Assembly (NCBI GenBank): GCA_016793165.1
Contig: JAEULA010000052.1
Location: forward strand, 1-64,000
DNA length: 64,000 bases
DNA from: Alphaproteobacteria bacterium
Lineage (GTDB): Bacteria; Pseudomonadota; Alphaproteobacteria; CACIAM-22H2
Reading direction: 5' to 3'
Part shown: piece by piece, positions 56,114-62,778 of the stretch
Numbering within the stretch: position 1 is the first letter of the stretch
Layout of the letters: each line of letters opens with the position of its first letter
Position numbers and translations under genes: made by a program
Notes under the pieces: model-generated
The model's database searches: none
What the model was told of the DNA's origin: nothing
What the model saw: only the letters and a program-made list of their open reading frames with translations

Positions 56114-56510
56114 GTGCTTGCACTCCTTGTCGATGGTGAAGCCGATCGCGTCGCCTTGCAGCAACTCCGGCTTCCGACTCAACGCGGCGCTGAGCGCAAT
56201 GGTTCCCGCCGTGTTCTCGCGGTGAAGAGCATGGCCCCGTCTCTGAGGCGGAGATTGCCAGAGTCGCGTTCAAGGGCCTCGCCCGAAGGTCGCGATTGAC
56301 CACGAAGTGCGAACGCTTCGCGTGGCGAGACAGCGCGCCCAAGGTCGCGCGCCTCGCTTCGTCGTCGGGCGTGGCCATCTCGCCGTCGACCGAGACTCCA
56401 CCGCCGCACGGTCCCTGCGCGTGCGAGATGACGGCGATGTCGCCGGCGCCGATCCCCTGTTGCGGGTGCGGCCTCCGTGCCGCCGGCGAGCCGACCGGCG
56501 TTGCATTCAC
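56052..56510 (-). other. Possible reading frame between two small genes
   Basis: A frame opens at GTG 56510, overlapping the previous stop as GTGA, and runs 152 codons. Its first 75 codons have strong third-position GC (for example GDIAVISHAQGPCGGGVSVD), and then the character fades and it overlaps the repeat gene's start. The EcfG-type promoter for the repeat gene lies inside it. It may be a degraded gene or chance; I see nothing else in the 393 bases from 56114 to 56506. Confidence 0.25.
56181..56206 (-). promoter_or_regulatory. EcfG-type stress promoter of the repeat gene
   Basis: On the minus strand GGAAC (56206-56202), a 17-base spacer, then CGTT (56184-56181). Both boxes match the alphaproteobacterial general-stress sigma factor consensus, and the -10 ends 67 bases before the ATG. 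Confidence 0.6.
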
Positions 56511-56665
56511 CAATCGACGAAATGGCCGTAGATCAAGGCGAGCGCGACGATCGACAGCGTCAGCGACACCACCAGCACCGTCAGGACTCGGCCCGTGATG
56601 ACGCCGTAAGCGAATCGCCGCGGCGGCGCGGGTGGCGGATCGGGAGGGGGAGGGGTCTCGTTCAC
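56507..56665 (-). CDS. Small single-span membrane protein
   Basis: 52 residues from GTG with AAGGAG nine bases upstream. A proline-rich cytoplasmic start (NETPPPPDPPPAPPRRFAYG) precedes one membrane helix (VITGRVLTVLVVSLTLSIVALALIYG, roughly 22-47) and ends HFVDW. It begins 6 bases after the previous gene's stop on the same strand, so it is the last member of the bacterioferritin operon. Function unknown; length and form suit a stress-induced membrane peptide. Confidence 0.75.
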   Translation of the reverse strand: MNETPPPPDPPPAPPRRFAYGVITGRVLTVLVVSLTLSIVALALIYGHFVDW

Positions 56666-56671
56666 TTCTGC

Positions 56672-56896
56672 TCAACTCCTTCGCGATCCGGAGCCGCGCT
56701 CCGCGTTCTGCAGGACGACGCGATCGACGATCTCGCCGAGCGCGCGCGCCCATCCCCGCCAGACGGAGACGAGCGACTGCACCGGCATCGCCAACGGCCG
56801 CATCGGCGGCACCATCGGCTTGGCATCGCCCGAATTGCCCAGCTCGCGCTCGCCCTGGCGCACGCCCGCGACATGCATTTGCGTGTGCTCAGTCAC
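56672..56896 (-). CDS. Small hypothetical protein in the bacterioferritin operon
   Basis: 74 residues from GTG, whose start lies inside the bacterioferritin stop region (8-base overlap). The sequence starts TEHTQMHVAGVRQGERELG, continues with a Pro/Met-rich stretch (AKPMVPPMRPLAMPVQ) and a helix SVWRGWARALGEIVDRVVLQ. No known domain, signal peptide or membrane segment. Co-translation with bacterioferritin is the main clue. Confidence 0.65.
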   Translation of the reverse strand: MTEHTQMHVAGVRQGERELGNSGDAKPMVPPMRPLAMPVQSLVSVWRGWARALGEIVDRVVLQNAERGSGSRRS

Positions 56897-57449
56897 GGAA
56901 GTCCTTGAGCAAGGAGCTGAGGTCGTCGGCGTGTGCCTCCTCGTCCGCCAGGATCGCCTCGAGCATGCGCTTGGTCGTCGGATCGCGGTCGCCGATGAAC
57001 TGGACGAGCTCGCGATAGGAATCGATCGCGATGCGCTCGGCGACAAGGTTCTCTCGGATCATCTCGCTGAGCGAGGTGCCCTCGACATATTCGGTATGCG
57101 ATCGCGTCAACATGCCCTCGGGCGAGAGCTGCGGCTCGCCGCCGAGCTGGACGATGCGCTTGGCGATCTTGTCCGCGTGATCCTGCTCGTCGTTGGCGTG
57201 CTCGAGGAACTCCGCGGCGACGCTCTCCGAGTGAATGCCTTCGGCCATGAAGTAATGGCGCTTGTAGCGCAACACGCACACGATCTCCGTCGACAACGCG
57301 TCGTTCAAGAGCTCGAGAACGAGGCGGCGATCGGCGTCGTAGCCCTCGGTGACGGCGCCGCGCTCGATGCGCTCACGCGCGCGGTCCCGGATCGTCTTGA
57401 TGTCGGTCAGGAACGGGGATTTCGGTGACGGGGAGATGGGCTTCTGCAT
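56889..57449 (-). CDS. Bacterioferritin-like ferritin
   Basis: 186 residues. The four-helix ferritin is plain: LLNDALSTEIVCVLRYKRHYFMAEG (first helix with the Glu ligand), AAEFLEHANDEQDHADKIAKRIVQLGG (the Glu/His di-iron pair), then ENLVAERIAIDSYRELVQF and ILADEEAHADDLSSLL. A 30-residue N-terminal extension (MQKPISPSPKSPFL) is unusual. It should store and detoxify iron. ATG at 57449 has GAGGAG upstream and a consensus EcfG-type promoter 50 bases before it, so it is probably induced by general stress. Confidence 0.9.
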   Translation of the reverse strand: MQKPISPSPKSPFLTDIKTIRDRARERIERGAVTEGYDADRRLVLELLNDALSTEIVCVLRYKRHYFMAEGIHSESVAAEFLEHANDEQDHADKIAKRIVQLGGEPQLSPEGMLTRSHTEYVEGTSLSEMIRENLVAERIAIDSYRELVQFIGDRDPTTKRMLEAILADEEAHADDLSSLLKDFRD

Positions 57450-57498
57450 GAGGTCTCCTCGCCGGAGCGCAGTCGATCCTGTCTCCGGGCGGGAGTGA

Positions 57499-57523
57499 AA
57501 CGCGTCGTGTCCGCTCGGGTTCC
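57499..57523 (-). promoter_or_regulatory. EcfG-type promoter of the bacterioferritin operon
   Basis: Minus strand GGAAC (57523-57519), 16 bases, CGTT (57502-57499). Perfect match to the general-stress consensus. Confidence 0.75.
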
Positions 57524-57546
57524 CCCGTGCCGCCGATCGCTCGAAT

Positions 57547-57571
57547 GGAACCTCGCTCATGCCGGCACGTT
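57547..57571 (+). promoter_or_regulatory. EcfG-type promoter, divergent partner
   Basis: GGAAC (57547-57551), 16 bases, CGTT (57568-57571). Perfect match. It faces away from the bacterioferritin promoter; transcription would begin near 57578 and give a leader of about 44 bases to the gene at 57622. Confidence 0.75.
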
Positions 57572-57621
57572 GACCGGGCATGATCGATATTCGCATTGCC
57601 GCCGCCGAAGGAGCGCCTCGC

Positions 57622-58047
57622 ATGGAGCGCTTCGCGTCGGCCGGGCTGCTGGTCGCGATAGCGGCGGGCCGTCCTGCGCTGACGCTGCAGTGGGACGACA
57701 CGATCCATGGAGAACAGGATCGCACGTGGTTCGCGCAGCTCGCCCTGGGCAGCGCTTGCGACGGCATCATGTTGGTCGCGGTCGGGCCTCTGATCGTCGA
57801 AATCCCCGGCAACGGATTGCTTCTCCTCAACGAGGCGGTCGTCGTCGACGCGATTTCCCGCGAAGGCACGCGTGCCGGGATCGTGCGTCAGGTCCTGCGT
57901 GACGACGACGGCTGCTGCCGCGGACTCGCCGCCCTGCCGGGCGGTGTCGACGGAGGCCTCGAGCTCGTCAGCATTCTCGACGGGATCTGGAATCTGAACG
58001 GAGACAGGTCCATGCGCTCCAGGTCGCGCGCGCCGACGCTTCATTGA
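57622..58047 (+). CDS. Hypothetical protein under a stress promoter
   Basis: 141 residues from ATG 57622, with GAAGGAG (57607-57613) eight bases upstream. An ATG at 57580 would be only nine bases from the promoter's -10 and would have no ribosome site, so I reject it as the start. The protein has alternating hydrophobic strands (LLVAIAAGRPALTLQW, GIMLVAVGPLIVEIPGNGLLLL) and a GLELVSILDGIWNLNG tail, suggesting a soluble beta fold. No recognised family. Confidence 0.7.
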   Translation: MERFASAGLLVAIAAGRPALTLQWDDTIHGEQDRTWFAQLALGSACDGIMLVAVGPLIVEIPGNGLLLLNEAVVVDAISREGTRAGIVRQVLRDDDGCCRGLAALPGGVDGGLELVSILDGIWNLNGDRSMRSRSRAPTLH

Positions 58048-58159
58048 GCGCGCCGACCGCCGCGTGGGCGCGGCAACCGCCTGGCTCTGATGACCCGTTA
58101 GGCAGGGTGGCGCCGGGCGATACGCGCTCGATTGGCGACCGCTCAGAAGGGAGCAGACG

Positions 58160-58504
58160 ATGATCGCGCATCATGTCGCCCAATCGATCGGATCTCGGGC
58201 CCAGAAGGCCTCGCTGGCGGCCGCCGCTGCGACGCTGCTGAGCGTCTCCGGCGTCTCCGCGCAGTCTCCGAGCGGTGCGCCCTGCGCGTTGCGCAGCGAC
58301 TTCATCCGCCTGATGGCGCACACCTATGACGAGAGCCCGATCGCACTCGGCGTCACGGACGATGGCCGCCTGATCGAGCTTTTCGCGTCGCGATCGGGCT
58401 CCACCTGGAGCATCGCTCTGACGACTCCGTCGGGGATCACCTGTCTGGTGATGTCCGGCTCCGAATGGCAAATGCGTCCGGCGGTCGCCGACACGGGAGC
58501 CTAG
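58160..58504 (+). CDS. Small exported hypothetical protein
   Basis: 114 residues. A signal-like region ends at GVSAQ (about residue 35) after a long n-region. The mature part (DFIRLMAHTYDESPIALGVTDDGRLIELFASRSGSTWSI and GITCLVMSGSEW) has two cysteines and reads like a small beta-sandwich seen in several rhizobial proteins of unknown function. GGGAG lies seven bases before the ATG. No EcfG site was found directly upstream. Confidence 0.75.
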   Translation: MIAHHVAQSIGSRAQKASLAAAAATLLSVSGVSAQSPSGAPCALRSDFIRLMAHTYDESPIALGVTDDGRLIELFASRSGSTWSIALTTPSGITCLVMSGSEWQMRPAVADTGA

Positions 58505-59010
58505 GCGGTTCGACGGCCTCGGCGCCTCTCGTGCGGCACGGCCCGGGCGGCGGCCATCGTCGACCGCTCGCGCAAGGAGCGCGGTCGAAGCGTCGCGATG
58601 CCCGTGGAGATGGCATTGCCGCCAGTCGAATTCGCCATCTTGTCGGCAAGGGGCTTGGTCGGTCGAGCTCCGCATTCCGTAAGCGGCGTTGCCGTCATCC
58701 TTTTTGTCGGAGACGGGGAGGGCGCCCAAAGGTCCAGTCGATCTCGACCGTCGATCGGCGCTTGCGCGATCGGCCGCGTTGCGGCGGCGATCCAGGCCGC
58801 TGGATCGCGAAACGAGCGGCTTCCGCGCGACCTCTTCATGTCTGCCGGAACTCGCCGGCGCGACCGGTGTTGATGAGACGACGCAGGAGGTCTCATGACA
58901 CGTGCTGCGGCAGTCTCCACGTAGAGAGGCCGCCGGCGTGACAGCGAATTGAAGAGGCGCTGGATGGTGCTCGTGATCGGGCTGGTGATCCGCTCACCGG
59001 TCTAGGCAGC
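58505..59010. other. 506-base gap with micro-ORFs
   Basis: No conserved frame. Two tiny frames have ribosome-site support: 58895-58924 (9 codons, MTRAAAVST, with AGGAGG four bases before ATG) and 58964-59005 (13 codons, MVLVIGLVIRSPV). They could be leader peptides for the kinase gene that follows or chance. Confidence 0.4.
58847..58871 (+). promoter_or_regulatory. Near-consensus EcfG-type promoter before the HisKA_2 kinase
   Basis: GGAAC (58847-58851), 16 bases, TGTT (58868-58871); one mismatch in the -10. The kinase start is 143 bases downstream. Confidence 0.4.
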
Positions 59011-59013
59011 GTG

Positions 59014-60768
59014 ATGCAGGAGAATAAGCGCCCGACACGACGACGTGGCGGCAGCGCCACCCGGTCGGCGTGGTTCGGCTTCGTCGAGCGGCTCTCGTTT
59101 CGTGCGCGCCTGGCGATCTTGCTGGCGCTGCTGCTGGTACCGGTGATTCTGGCCTTCGGCGCCCTAGCGATCCAGCGCGTCGACTCCGCCGATCGTGCCG
59201 CGAAGCATCAGGCGCAGATGGCCCTGGCGGCGTCTTCGGTGGGCTTCCGGGAGACGTTGGAAGGCATCCGCTCCAGTTTGGCGGTGCTCGCCGCCATTGA
59301 AATGGCAAGCTCGGGCGGTGCTGCAGATTGCGGCACGGAGCTGCGTCGGATCGTCGACCAGGCCGGCGATCGCTTCGTCTCGCTCCTGATCGCCGACGGA
59401 AGCGGCGACATTCTCTGCAGCAGCACCGCCGGGTCCGATGTCCGCAATGTCGGTGCATGGGGCTCGTTTCGTGCGGCGCAAAGCAGCGGCGGATTCGCCA
59501 TCGGCGGACTCGCGATGGGGCCGATCGCCGGGATCCCCGTCGTCGCCGCCTCTTATCCGCTCATGATGGCGGGGAAGTTCAGCGGGGCGGTGATCGCCGG
59601 CGTGCGTCGCGACCACCTTTTGCGCGCGGGACGCCGGGCGGCCCTGCCGCGCGGGGGCGCCATCGCTCTGATCGACTCCCGCGGCGATCGCCTGTCCCTT
59701 CCCGCGGATCCCGCGGATGGCGGCCGCCGATGGTCATGGCCGTTGCCGCCGGTGGGCACGGTGGCCGACGCGCGAGACAGCCGCGGCCGCGCCGCGCTGG
59801 TCGCGGCGACGGAGCTCGACGATGAGCTGAAGTTGGCGATCATGGTCCCCGCCGAAAGCCTAACGCGCGTCTCGCGCGAATTGTGGACCCAGGGCGCGCT
59901 CATGGTGGTGCTGCTTGGCGCGCTGATCGGCACGATTGCGGTCGGCTTCTCGATGCTCGTCGTGGAGCCGATCCGCGCGTTGCGGAACGCCGTCGCCGAT
60001 GCCGCCGACACCGCGGCGGTGGTCGCGATCCGGGCGGCGGTGCCGGGCGCACCGATCGAGATCCGCAACCTCGCCAGCGCATTCGAGCGCGCTTCGAGCC
60101 AGATCAAGGAACGAGAACAACGTCTCGTCGCGTTGGCGACGCAACGCGAGGCGCTGCTCCGCGAGCTCAATCACCGCGTCCGCAACAATCTGCAGGTCGT
60201 CTCGAGCCTCCTGCGGCTTCAGTCGCGTCGCGCCACCGCGCCGGACGCCCGGCAAGCCATACGCACGGCCGAGGAGCGGGTCCGCGCGCTCGCGATCCTG
60301 CACAGGCATCTTTTCGCGAATACCGATTCCGTGCAGGTCAATCTGAGGGACTTTGTCAGCGCGATCGGCAACGAGATCTATGTGTCGCTCGAAGACGTGC
60401 CGGCGCGCGAGCGCGTCACGTTGGTCATCGACCTGCCGCATCAGCCCATCGACGCGGATGTTGCGATCCCCCTCGGGCTGATCATCGCCGAGGCGATGGC
60501 CAACTCCCTGCGGCACGGCTATCCCCCCGGAAGAGGCGGTCAGATGAAGGTCAGCTGGAGCGAGAGTCGCGGTCGGGCGCAGTTTGTGTTCGCCGACGAT
60601 GGAATCGGATTTGTCGACACGCCACACGAGGTCCAGCGAGGACTCGGTCGCACGCTGATCGAAGGCTTTGCCGGGCAGTTGGGCGGTACGGTCGACGTGC
60701 AGCGCGCAGACGGTTGCCGGCTTCAGGTCGATTTCCCGTGGGCGCGCGCGACGTCGGTGCTCGCCTGA
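59014..60768 (+). CDS. HisKA_2-type membrane sensor histidine kinase
   Basis: 584 residues. Membrane helices at about 34-54 and 295-317 enclose a 235-residue periplasmic dCACHE-like sensor. A HAMP-like region follows, then the HisKA_2 box LLRELNHRVRNNLQVVSSLLRLQSRR with His-387 and an HATPase with AEAMANSLRHGYP, FADDGIGF and GLGRTLIEGFAGQLGG. HisKA_2/HWE kinases in alphaproteobacteria often feed the PhyR anti-anti-sigma switch that frees EcfG. Its place among EcfG-type promoters suggests that role here, but no PhyR, NepR or EcfG gene is in the window. Confidence 0.9.
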   Translation: MQENKRPTRRRGGSATRSAWFGFVERLSFRARLAILLALLLVPVILAFGALAIQRVDSADRAAKHQAQMALAASSVGFRETLEGIRSSLAVLAAIEMASSGGAADCGTELRRIVDQAGDRFVSLLIADGSGDILCSSTAGSDVRNVGAWGSFRAAQSSGGFAIGGLAMGPIAGIPVVAASYPLMMAGKFSGAVIAGVRRDHLLRAGRRAALPRGGAIALIDSRGDRLSLPADPADGGRRWSWPLPPVGTVADARDSRGRAALVAATELDDELKLAIMVPAESLTRVSRELWTQGALMVVLLGALIGTIAVGFSMLVVEPIRALRNAVADAADTAAVVAIRAAVPGAPIEIRNLASAFERASSQIKEREQRLVALATQREALLRELNHRVRNNLQVVSSLLRLQSRRATAPDARQAIRTAEERVRALAILHRHLFANTDSVQVNLRDFVSAIGNEIYVSLEDVPARERVTLVIDLPHQPIDADVAIPLGLIIAEAMANSLRHGYPPGRGGQMKVSWSESRGRAQFVFADDGIGFVDTPHEVQRGLGRTLIEGFAGQLGGTVDVQRADGCRLQVDFPWARATSVLA

Positions 60769-60790
60769 GTGCGGCGCTTGCCGATGCGTT

Positions 60791-60815
60791 GAAACTTTCT
60801 GCACGGCACTGCGTT
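60791..60815 (+). promoter_or_regulatory. Near-consensus EcfG-type promoter of the glycine-zipper gene
   Basis: GAAAC (60791-60795), 16 bases, CGTT (60812-60815). One mismatch in the -35. The ATG is 67 bases downstream. Confidence 0.5.
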
Positions 60816-60881
60816 GATCTGCCGCGGACCGAATCCCAGCTTCGATGGTGAAGCGGACACGGTCGGCTGATGAGGCAGGCC

Positions 60882-61127
60882 ATGTCGAGAATGCTCCCCA
60901 TTTCCATGACCACTCTTGCGCTGATGCTCGCTGCATGCGGATCGGATCGCGGCGATCGCGTCGCCAGCGGCGCCGGCATCGGCGCGGCATCCGGCGCCGC
61001 GATCGGCGCGATCTTCGGCGGGGTCGGTGCGATCCCGGGCGCATTGGTCGGTGCCGGAGTCGGCGCCGCCGGCGGCGCGGTGACGGACCAGCAGGACGTC
61101 GATCTCGGGAAGCCGGTCTGGCGCTAG
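60882..61127 (+). CDS. Glycine-zipper lipoprotein
   Basis: 81 residues from ATG 60882; another in-frame ATG is at 60870. The lipoprotein signal LALMLAAC places the lipidated Cys at about residue 19. The mature protein is dominated by GxxxG glycine-zipper repeats (GAGIGAASGAAIGAIFGGVGAI, GALVGAGVGAAGGAV), which form tight helix pairs in membranes. Such small lipoproteins (SlyB/OsmB-like) are often osmotically or generally stress-induced. It is preceded by an EcfG-like promoter and followed by a DUF3309 gene 43 bases on. Confidence 0.82.
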   Translation: MSRMLPISMTTLALMLAACGSDRGDRVASGAGIGAASGAAIGAIFGGVGAIPGALVGAGVGAAGGAVTDQQDVDLGKPVWR

Positions 61128-61170
61128 CCGGGCCCGCTTGCCGGCTTCCCATGTTGTCCGGAGAAATCGC

Positions 61171-61323
61171 ATGTTCACGATCCTTCTGATCATTCTCATT
61201 CTGATTCTGCTCGGCGTGTTGCCCACATGGCCGTACAGCCGAGAGTGGGGCTACATGCCCAGCGGCGTGGCGACGTTGATCGTCGTCATCCTGGTGGTGA
61301 TGATGTTGACGGGACGCATTTGA
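61171..61323 (+). CDS. DUF3309 family small membrane protein
   Basis: 50 residues. Two short hydrophobic helices (FTILLIILILILLGVLP and VATLIVVILVVMML) are joined by TWPYSREWGYMPSG, the family's signature loop, and it ends TGRI. ATG at 61171 has GGAGAA upstream. DUF3309 peptides are unstudied but recur in stress-tolerance loci of alphaproteobacteria. It probably shares the promoter of the glycine-zipper gene. Confidence 0.88.
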   Translation: MFTILLIILILILLGVLPTWPYSREWGYMPSGVATLIVVILVVMMLTGRI

Positions 61324-61915
61324 TGACGGCGCAGCGCCTGGCCGCTGCGACAGCGTGTGCGTCCGGCCTGCGCTCGCGGCGTCGGAAGACCCGACACGGA
61401 TCGGCCGGCCCCGGCGTAGCTCCGGCCCTTCCATCCACCAAGTGCGTGCTGACGACCGCCGGTACGCGGTGCAGGCCCTCCGGCGCAGACTCGACCAAGA
61501 TTGGCCCGATGCAGGCTTCGCGGTCGTCGTGTCGATGATCGCGGAGTCGCAGCCGCGATCTGACGCGGCGGCAGGGGGCCCGGCGCGGATGTGCCATGCG
61601 ACGCGCGGGCGGCGGCATCGTCCGCGAAGATCCCTTCGGTCTGGAACTGACCCTCGGGCGTCGGCAGGTCGCCGTGCTCGATCGCGAGTTCGTCGAGGAC
61701 GCGTCGAGACGCCGTGCAGCTTCGGGGCGCGCGATGACCCTGAAGCGCCGGCGCCGCCCAGCTCTCAACAGACCCGAGCTGGCGTCGCGCGACGTCGGTA
61801 GGCGTGTGATGCCGAACGCGCCCGCCGCGGCGCCGATGACCGGGCCGGTGGCGAGGCCCGGCAATGACGCGGCCCGTCGCATCCTCCGGCTTGCGCCAAC
61901 GTGTGCGAGGTCATT
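61324..61915. other. 592-base gap with no supported gene
   Basis: Frames are open on both strands but show Arg/Ser/Pro-rich chance composition and no ribosome site. A short stretch near 61800-61880 on the minus strand (GLATGPVIGAAAGAFG) resembles a glycine-rich stress-protein fragment and could be a remnant. Confidence 0.5.
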
Positions 61916-62323
61916 CTATCGACGCCGCAATATCGATCCGACGATGAAGCCGAGGACCGCCGCGCTCGTCGCCCATGTTCCCGGATTGGTACGGATGCCT
62001 TCGCGCAGTGGCGCGATCACGGATGCCGGCTCGACCAGGGCTGCCCCGATGCCGCCGCCGGCGCGGCGCGAAATCAGAGCGGCGGCAAGGGCGAGGATCA
62101 GGACGAAAAGCGACATCACGCCGGCGACCACCAAGGCGGCGTGGGTCGCCACCATGGAGCTGGCCAACGCGTGGAAGCCGGCCAAGCCGATAAACCCCAG
62201 CGCCGGGATCGCGAAGACGAACGCGAGGGCCACAAGGATCGCAATCAGACCCAATCGCCGGAGCCTCGCCCCGACATAAGCCTTGAGCGCCATGCTCCCC
62301 ACGGCAAGTTGCGAAGTGAGCAT
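61916..62323 (-). CDS. YqjE-like (DUF1469/holin-superfamily) membrane protein
   Basis: 135 residues with two long hydrophobic segments (LGLIAILVALAFVFAIPALGFIGLAGF and VATHAALVVAGVMSLFVLILALAAALI) and a short third near the C-terminus. It follows the YqjD-like gene by 7 bases, the same pairing as E. coli yqjD-yqjE. The start at 62323 is favoured by spacing, but the ATG at 62293 (MALKAYVG) is also possible. Function unknown; the pair is stress- and stationary-phase-linked in E. coli. Confidence 0.65.
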   Translation of the reverse strand: MLTSQLAVGSMALKAYVGARLRRLGLIAILVALAFVFAIPALGFIGLAGFHALASSMVATHAALVVAGVMSLFVLILALAAALISRRAGGGIGAALVEPASVIAPLREGIRTNPGTWATSAAVLGFIVGSILRRR

Positions 62324-62330
62324 CCGTCGC

Positions 62331-62627
62331 TCAGCGGCGGCCCATCAGCGTCGCCATGATGATGCCGGAGGCGAAAGCCGCGGTGAGGGCGGTGATCGGC
62401 TGACGCCGCACCACGTCGCCTACGTTCTCGATTGTCAGCGCGCCCTGCTCGCTTGCCCGCTCGATCAGCGATTCGATCCCGTCGCGCAGCTTTTCGAGTT
62501 CACGGGCGGCGACCTCCTGGCCTTCGGCGAGCGACCGCTCGCCGAGCTTGGCGACCTGCGCGCCGAGCGCCTCCAATTCTCCGCGCAGCCCGTGCTGCTC
62601 GTCGGTAACGCGCTTCCGTCGGGCCAT
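62331..62627 (-). CDS. YqjD/ElaB-like DUF883 family protein
   Basis: 98 residues from ATG 62627 with GAGGAG seven bases upstream. A cytoplasmic coiled coil (LRGELEALGAQVAKLGERSLAEGQEVAARELEKLRDGI) leads to a C-terminal membrane helix (ITALTAAFASGIIMATLMGRR). In E. coli YqjD and ElaB sit in the inner membrane and bind stationary-phase ribosomes. It lies 38 bases from a perfect EcfG-type promoter, so starvation or stress induction is likely. Confidence 0.78.
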   Translation of the reverse strand: MARRKRVTDEQHGLRGELEALGAQVAKLGERSLAEGQEVAARELEKLRDGIESLIERASEQGALTIENVGDVVRRQPITALTAAFASGIIMATLMGRR

Positions 62628-62664
62628 ATCCGCTCTCCTCGTGAAAAAAGTGGCTAGGCGTCGT

Positions 62665-62689
62665 AACGCGGGCGCGCCCGAAGAGTTCC
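62665..62689 (-). promoter_or_regulatory. EcfG-type promoter of the YqjD/YqjE-like pair
   Basis: Minus strand GGAAC (62689-62685), 16 bases, CGTT (62668-62665). Perfect match. Confidence 0.75.
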
Positions 62690-62702
62690 GCCGATCTCGA
62701 TC

Positions 62703-62727
62703 GGAACCGTCGGGCACTCCGCGCGTT
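62703..62727 (+). promoter_or_regulatory. EcfG-type promoter of the SbmA/BacA-like ABC gene
   Basis: GGAAC (62703-62707), 16 bases, CGTT (62724-62727). Perfect match, only 13 bases from the divergent YqjD-like promoter. Confidence 0.75.
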
Positions 62728-62778
62728 CGCATTGTTTAGGCAGCGAGGCGTGCTCGCGCCCCTTCACCCCGGAGTCCG

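Noticed and set aside
57580..57621. Upstream ATG at 57580 as start of the hypothetical protein
   Set aside because: It lies nine bases from the -10 box and lacks a ribosome site, whereas ATG 57622 has GAAGGAG at ideal distance.
58082..58135. EcfG-type promoter before the small exported protein gene
   Set aside because: The best match has a poor -35 (GCAAC) and an 18-base spacer, outside the usual 16-17.
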